Origin: Isohypsibius dastychi
Lineage: Eukaryota > Tardigrada > Eutardigrada > Parachela > Isohypsibiidae
Assembly: GCA_034696485.1 (NCBI GenBank)
Contig: JAQIWT010000001.1
Coordinates: forward strand, 57,768 to 121,767
Length of the DNA: 64,000 nucleotides
Direction: 5' to 3'
In this document: positions 57,548-64,000 of the stretch, piece by piece
How the letters are laid out: every line of letters begins with the position of its first letter
How positions within the stretch are numbered: the first letter of the stretch is position 1
Notes under the pieces: model-generated
Seen by the model: the letters and a program-made list of their open reading frames with translations, nothing else
The model's database searches: none
What the model was told of the DNA's origin: nothing
Position numbers and translations under genes: made by a program

Positions 57548-58581
57548 TCAGGTATTTATTGAATTTGATTCCGCTGCATTCCATGTTAAAACATCTTGTA
57601 AAACCGAAAGCTGATTTTTCGCCATTCGCTCAAGTTCTCGAGTCTTCCTAACGGCTGCAAGATTCTTTTTTAGTAAAGTGACTTTTGATTGCTCTTTTAA
57701 TAGCTTTTGTGGGTCGGGAATTTGCAGCCAGCCTTTCACACGTACCACCGGAAGTACGGTTGGAGAAATGCTTATTTTATCCAGGGATCGGGCTGAAGAG
57801 ATAATTGGTTCTTGGGGCGGTCTGGTTGAATACTGATCGAAAGCAGGGCGCTGAAACGCAGATCATTATGTTTTTAGAACATTTCAAAAATTTCGTTAAA
57901 TACCCTTTGAATATCACAGGAATCTGAACCACGAGAGAACCGATTGGAAAGTTGAGATGAGCTTTCGATCAGCTTTTTCTTGTTCTTATTATTCCACTGT
58001 TTTTCTAGTTGGCGGATTTCCTGTCTTTTTCGCTGGATTTCTTGCTCTTTGGGGCCTGGAACAGTTTTCGAAAATCGTGCTTTTTTGTCAGTTTATATTT
58101 AAATTCCTCTCCTACCAACATTGGGTCCCAAGCCACCTAGCTTTATTTTCAAATCCAGAGATTTGAAATCCTTGGCCGTATATCGTTTGCTGACAACCGG
58201 CTGTTCCTTTTCGGTTGTTGGCCGACAAATGAGTTCCGGCTGTGAGTGACTTTCTTGAATTCGCAAACTAATCAGTGGCTCTTTTCGTAATTCTGTGCTC
58301 GAGTCAGCAGTGTCTTTCGAGTTAACATCTGGGACTGGAGCTTTGATAAAATCCGTGAATGCCGGATTTGAGAATGTTGTTTTTGCTTTGTATTCTTGGG
58401 TATACGTTTGCTTGTTGGTCTGAGCTAGCTTCCGGCTGGTTTCGGCAGCTTCGTCTAATGAATCCGATTCGAAATTACTGTCCGCATTTCGAGGCTTTCT
58501 TGGGGATTTCGGTTCTGATTTTTTAGGGCAGATGAAGAGTTTTTTAGATTTTCTCGCAACATAGCATTTCTTTGCATCCAT
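57548..58581 (-). CDS. JHY-like (C11orf63) coiled-coil protein
   Basis: Three exons, 58581-58116, 58055-57904, 57850-57548, give 306 aa. The first half is Lys/Ser/Thr-rich and unstructured. The recognisable part is YTAKDFKSLDLKIKLGGLGP (about residues 133-152), followed by a charged helix (QEIQRKRQEIRQLEKQW); vertebrate JHY has the same D-x-K-x-LGGLGP block followed by a charged helix. The C-terminus is another Lys/Glu/Arg-rich helix. JHY in mouse is linked to ependymal ciliogenesis; whether that applies here is unknown. The similarity is short, so the family call is moderate. ATG 58581 is the only ATG before the conserved region in a long open frame. Confidence 0.5.
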
Positions 58582-59151
58582 GGTTTTCCATTGTATAACA
58601 CCGGGTTCCGAATTTACGTACGCTGCTTAGGAAAGCAATCTACAACGCAAAACAATGTCTACGTTTCTTAGTTTACAAATTGTACGCGTAGCAACTCTGG
58701 AAATGCCACAATTCCTTCGGAAACTTTTCATTTTGCTCTTTGCATGCAGATTTTATTTCTCTCAACAAACTTGTAGAACGCATATGACACAATCATAGAA
58801 AACAGAATTATCGGGTTAATTTATTAATCTAAGTATTAAGGGTTGTAAAATTTGTCGTTCCTTTACTTCCCAGCGAGTTCAGCTCATATCCTGTGTGTTT
58901 CGATAATTACGTATGATTCATTTATTCTCACCCATTGTTAGAATTATATCACCCTAACCATATATGGGCAGGGAAGTTGTTTCCTGATAAGGAAGACCAA
59001 CCCTGAATGGGAAATTCTATAAGTCGAAGGACATCAATGTTTAGCTTTCAGTCTTCTGATTCGATAGGTTGTGCTTGTTTTTCGTACCGACTTTAGTTCA
59101 AAACTCCGGTTTTCGAAATTGAGTTTGACTAAACTATTTCGTTTCAAAAAA
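58582..59151. promoter_or_regulatory. shared upstream region of JHY-like gene and actin
   Basis: 570 bp between divergent start codons. A CCATATATGG sequence at about 58959-58968 is a perfect CArG-type palindrome (SRF site), in the expected range for an actin promoter, about 190 bp before the actin ATG. I see no additional gene. Confidence 0.55.
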
Positions 59152-60632
<1,481 letters not shown>

Positions 60633-61142
60633 ATATTTCTTTGGTGATTTGATTGTGATATTATTCCGGTTTTATTTTTCTAAGAAGATATTTTGTGGTC
60701 AGAAGAGGCCCACTTCGGTACTTTAATTGTATTTAAGTGCGTCTTTCTAATGCCACAAAAGTTGTGAAAGCGAGCTGGGTAATCATGATTATCAAATTAT
60801 CACGATATTGCGTACGAAACACAATCTGCGATATCGTAGCATTCTTTTATCTATGACTGCAAAATAGTAAAGTCGCCATTCCAGTAAAGAATTTTGGTTA
60901 ATAACTTGTGGGACGGTACATTTAAAAATCAAGTACTGTAATGTTTTAACTTAACTCAGTTGAATTGTCTCACAATCGGATAATTCAGTTGTCTCTTCTT
61001 TTCCCCCATAATTTTCCATGATTTTTTCACCATTCAACCAAATTTATTATTATCCAGTAATAATTAACAGCTGTGTTTCAATCCCGCATTAAAGTACCGA
61101 ATCAGTTTGGTGAGCACAGCATAATCATTGAAATCAATGGAC
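60633..61142. other. A/T-rich intergenic, convergent ends
   Basis: The stretch lies between the actin stop codon and the stop codon of the four-pass membrane protein. It contains TTAAATTG-type A/T tracts and no supported gene. Confidence 0.5.
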
Positions 61143-61872
61143 TCATAAAGAAATTACATCAAGCACAGCAGTCATCGTGAAGCGGAACGTCCACAACAGA
61201 GTTGCAGGTGGTCCCCACGAAAAAACCCAAACAAAAAATGCCATCCAGAAATTCACATCACTGGCAAAATTCACAAAAACAGCGGACGATGCATCAATCG
61301 ACAAAATCGGTGCCAGAAAAAACAGGTGGAATACCGAGGTGGCTTCCGCCGCCGCCGCGGTGGTGATAATTGCGCCGATCAACTGGCAAATCGCAACCGT
61401 GGTAAACACTGACACTTTCGACAACGGCCCAATTTTTTTTATCTAAAAAATACTGATTCTCCGAATCTGTACTGAAAATCGGTAAAATGTACTATTTCAC
61501 CTGTGAATCTCCAAATAACGCAACTGCGCCACCCATCACAGCAACAAGTCCTCCCCATATCGCAGCCCCCTTCGTAATAGCAATGATACTGGTTCCTGGT
61601 ATCAAAACAGCCAAACCAGATGTTCGCCACAAAATCACGCTGTAAAACACGATCAAAAGAACTCCTTGAACGATGCAGGAGATGGCATAGCTACGAAGTG
61701 TTTTGCAAGATTGTGCTGGGGGTCGCGAACTGCTGTATCCTGACATGACGTGACCTTTTCCCGCTTCAACTGGATGTTGCGGCGGAGCATACATGGGACC
61801 TCCGGTGACAATCTGCTGACCATATTGGTCCTGAGTGTACACAAAACCGGTATTCACATTTCCGGATGCCAT
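61143..61872 (-). CDS. four-pass membrane protein, MS4A/CD20-like
   Basis: Two exons, 61872-61501 and 61442-61143, give 223 aa. The start ATG 61872 has good context (ACCATGG). A Tyr/Gln/Pro-rich cytoplasmic head (1-62) is followed by four hydrophobic segments: about 65-90 (YAISCIVQGVLLIVFYSVIL), 93-122 (GAAIWGGLVAVMGGAVALF), 134-168 and 182-215. The block ITKGAAIWGGLVAVMGGAVAL is the CD20-like signature (a G-x-x-IWGG turn in the second span). Function in invertebrates is unknown. The neighbour at 62387 on the other strand encodes another four-pass protein of similar size, so the two may be distant paralogues. Confidence 0.6.
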
Positions 61873-62386
61873 GGTCTCAGTTGACTGCGTGAAATCAAGA
61901 GTTCGTAGATAGTATGTATGCGAATGACGAAAATTTGTTTGGTGCTTATCGTTGTTGGTGACTGATTCGTTTATCACTGGTCAAATACCAAGGTGACACT
62001 TTGAACAATGAGCAACTGTTCAGAAATGGAAAGTGTTTCGAGAAAGCCCCTGCTCGGACACGCATGGGAAGAAATTGCTAAATCAAGTTGAACCAGAACT
62101 GCATAAATCCGACCGTGTTCGCCACCCTGGTCATTGAGAACCTTAGTTTCTCCACTTCCTCTTATGAATATTCCTTTTCCGTTGTTGGCAAACAAACCAG
62201 GATATCTTCGTTACTTCTGGCGTAAATAAGTACATAATCAATTTGATGAATGAGTAACTTCACAGCTGATAACAAAGCTTAATCAGTAACACCTTCGGAA
62301 GAAACATTCGATCCCCATAACTACATTAAACCAGGTTTCCTGGAGATATTCTTCCTAGCTCAGCCCTGTTTTTCGTCTTCTCAAAA
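61873..62386. promoter_or_regulatory. shared upstream region of two four-pass protein genes
   Basis: 514 bp between the two divergent ATGs; no TATA at a standard distance. The open frame upstream of 61872 in the same phase is probably leader. Confidence 0.35.
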
Positions 62387-63006
62387 ATGAACTATATTAC
62401 CAACACGACCATCCCGCCGGGTGAGAAGGAACTGGCCAAGTGGCAGAACATCCAATGGAAGCTGGGACAATGCAGCACTGGTGCTGGAGTATTCTACATC
62501 GCTTTTGCGATAACAAGGTAAGTCGCTGATTCCATTATTTCCCAAAAGAGATACTCCAACGATGTGTTCGCTATAAAAAAAGCTTCACTACCTTATATCC
62601 CGGGATCGGGGTTTATAACGGAATAATGTCGGCTTTGGTCGCTGCATTCGGTTTGGCTATAACGGCACCTCGACCCGGCTCAGCATGGAACGCTTCTCGA
62701 CAAAAATACTTCATGGGGTATGGGGCCCTGTCAGTTGGCAGCTTGATCTCGAATATTATTCAGGTAAAATAGATCTTGAGAATCAGCGAACATATCTAAA
62801 AACGGCTTCTGTTCCCGCAGATCGCGCTATCAGCGCATGTTATAAGCCTGATGACTGCGATATTGGCAAGCGATGAATTCTCTGCAAAATTCAGCGTGGT
62901 GGTCAGTTTTTTCATCTGCGCTTTCGTCGGAATAATCCTGGTGCTCCTGACCGGGATTCTCGGCACGATTTTCGATTTTCTTTGCATTGTTAAGACTATG
63001 AAGTGA
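62387..63006 (+). CDS. four-pass membrane protein, MS4A-like topology
   Basis: Three exons, 62387-62517, 62583-62763, 62821-63006, give 165 aa. Four hydrophobic segments are visible: about 29-43, 54-76 (GIMSALVAAFGLAIT), 90-118 (GYGALSVGSLISNIIQ onward) and 130-160 (VVSFFICAFVGIILVLLTGI). The head is short and polar (NTTIPPGEKELAKWQ). Segment order and the Gly-rich second span match the neighbour at 61143-61872 but the pairwise similarity is low. An alternative ending exists: a strong donor at 63003 (AA|GTGAGG) and acceptor at 63054 (GATTTCAG) replace the last codon and stop by KLAR-stop at 63067. Confidence 0.6.
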
Positions 63007-63340
63007 GGACTAAAAATTAATCAATGAAGTCTCGGTATATTTCTTTGATTTCAGGCTAGCTCGTTAACCATCATCCCAGGATTGTCTAACAAAACTCTAT
63101 ATACAAGACGTTGGCGTTTCTGTTGGCCACGCCATGAATAATCGAAAATAAATTAATCGAAAGAGTTCATGCATAATAAAAAATGAGAATGTTCGAGCTC
63201 TCTGGATGAAAGCCGCATCTTGATATCAAGTTCTCGGCTATTCCAAAAAAGCGTAATGAATAAATTAAATGTCACAGCAAAAAACGTAACACCCGAAGCA
63301 CCCATCTCGTTCATTCATGGTCCACCCAACTTTGCTGCCA
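63007..63340. other. intergenic, nothing supported
   Basis: The stretch is downstream of both flanking genes. It contains AATAAA-like tracts at about 63149 and 63260, suitable 3' ends for the plus-strand gene. Confidence 0.45.
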
Positions 63341-63643
63341 TCAACCCCGCTGGACGATCGGCCAGTCATGGTCAAGCATTCTAAAGGGAACTCGACTATA
63401 AGATCCATTCGTCACTTTCCGTGAACTTTTTTTCGAGGATTCCGAGTTTACGCTTCCAGTACCATCGAAGGTGCTGTAATCGAAACTCAGATATGGTGCA
63501 AAGTTGTCCCACGATCGTTGCGAAATCTGGTGTCTATACGGGGACTGGAATACAGAAAATCCTCCAGCTCGAAATCCGGTATTTTCGATTGAATAGCCCG
63601 ATATCAATTTGAGAAGACAAAGCAAAATAACTGCTTTCAGCAT
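63341..63643 (-). CDS. small secreted orphan protein
   Basis: ATG 63643 begins a 100-aa frame with a clear signal peptide (LKAVILLCLLKLISG). The mature chain is aromatic- and Ser-rich (FAPYLSFDYSTFDG), has a basic SKKSSRK patch that could be a processing site, and no cysteines. It ends WPIVQRG. The frame is also open upstream of the ATG, so an upstream exon cannot be excluded. I do not recognise a family; a peptide precursor or a cuticle/secretory protein is possible. Confidence 0.5.
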   Translation of the reverse strand: MLKAVILLCLLKLISGYSIENTGFRAGGFSVFQSPYRHQISQRSWDNFAPYLSFDYSTFDGTGSVNSESSKKSSRKVTNGSYSRVPFRMLDHDWPIVQRG

Positions 63644-64000
63644 TTTCCAGATAAAAAAATGAACCAGGTAAGCCACAGTTATTCACAAGGAAGTCCTGAT
63701 CAAGCTTAATATATCCTCGTTTTATTCGAAAAAAGACCCTGCCCCACCTTTTAAACTGATTTGGTTTTTACCAGTGGATGATGATGTTTGGGTCCCATTT
63801 AGCATATTAAGCTCGAACCTGGTGACATGACCTTTTCATGGAAAAGCGATCATGTTTATCTGCGGGGAGCTGACGCAGTATATTTATGAGCTTTTAACAC
63901 CCCCATCCCCACCCCAAAGATATTGGGGAGATTGCGCTAAGCGCAAAAAGCGATGACACCATGCCACCATCCATTTTCAAATCAACCAATCTCGGTCGGT
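63644..64000. other. window end, upstream of the secreted orphan
   Basis: A/T-rich sequence with a short C-rich stretch (about 63900-63915). No gene seen; it probably holds the promoter of the minus-strand gene. Confidence 0.45.

Overview
The window is nuclear DNA from a small, gene-dense animal genome, not a prokaryote. Nearly every gene is split by short introns (mostly 45-85 nt) with GT donors and nematode/tardigrade-like TTTTCAG or TTNCAG acceptors. Intergenic gaps are short, neighbouring genes alternate strand freely, and many pairs are divergent or convergent. A peritrophin-type chitin-binding protein, an astacin, amidated-peptide precursors and an actin point to a moulting animal (Ecdysozoa). 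A tardigrade of the Hypsibius type fits the intron style, the arthropod-like chitin-binding domain and the compactness, but the sequence alone does not prove this. I rebuilt exon chains by matching splice sites and reading phase; most conserved genes close in frame from start to stop.

Layout. 0.1-2.2 kb: two orphan genes, one with a duplicated GFVADIxMP motif and one Q/P/M-rich. 2.9-4.7 kb: lysosomal phospholipase A2 (PLA2G15/LCAT family). 5.1-8.3 kb (-): RNA helicase DDX1, divergent from NDUFV1 (8.6-10.2 kb, complex I). 10.5-12.5 kb (-): D-2-hydroxyglutarate dehydrogenase. 13.0-14.1 kb (-): RNF26-like membrane RING ligase. 14.9-15.6 kb (-): Ly6/uPAR-type surface protein. 16.2-18.0 kb: astacin protease. 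19.0-22.7 kb: protein kinase D. 23.4-23.7 kb: cysteine-containing RFamide precursor. 24.9-29.0 kb: anillin. 29.3-30.6 kb (-): WDR54-like. 31.4-31.7 kb: WAP-domain peptide. 32.0-36.2 kb (-): glucosidase II alpha. 36.8-38.4 kb: a candidate small membrane-protein exon followed at once by an intronless PELP1/Rix1-like gene. 39.2-40.0 kb: chitin-binding protein. 41.2 and 42.4 kb: two secreted-peptide precursors. 43.5-45.2 kb (-): Aurora kinase, divergent from RBM39 (45.9-49.2 kb). 49.5-53.5 kb (-): Vav. 54.0-55.0 kb (-): MALSU1/RsfS. 55.8-57.4 kb: ERGIC1, convergent with a JHY-like gene (57.5-58.6 kb). 59.2-60.6 kb: actin. 61.1-63.0 kb: a divergent pair of four-pass membrane proteins. 63.3-63.6 kb (-): secreted orphan.

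The genes do not form one pathway. Functional links that can be drawn are cytokinesis (Aurora, anillin, actin), ER/secretory quality and traffic (glucosidase II, ERGIC1, RNF26) and mitochondria (NDUFV1, D2HGDH, MALSU1). The least-described part is the set of small secreted-peptide genes, several of which have a TATA box that I did not look for systematically at the housekeeping genes. No CRISPR, tRNA, rRNA or recognisable transposon was seen.
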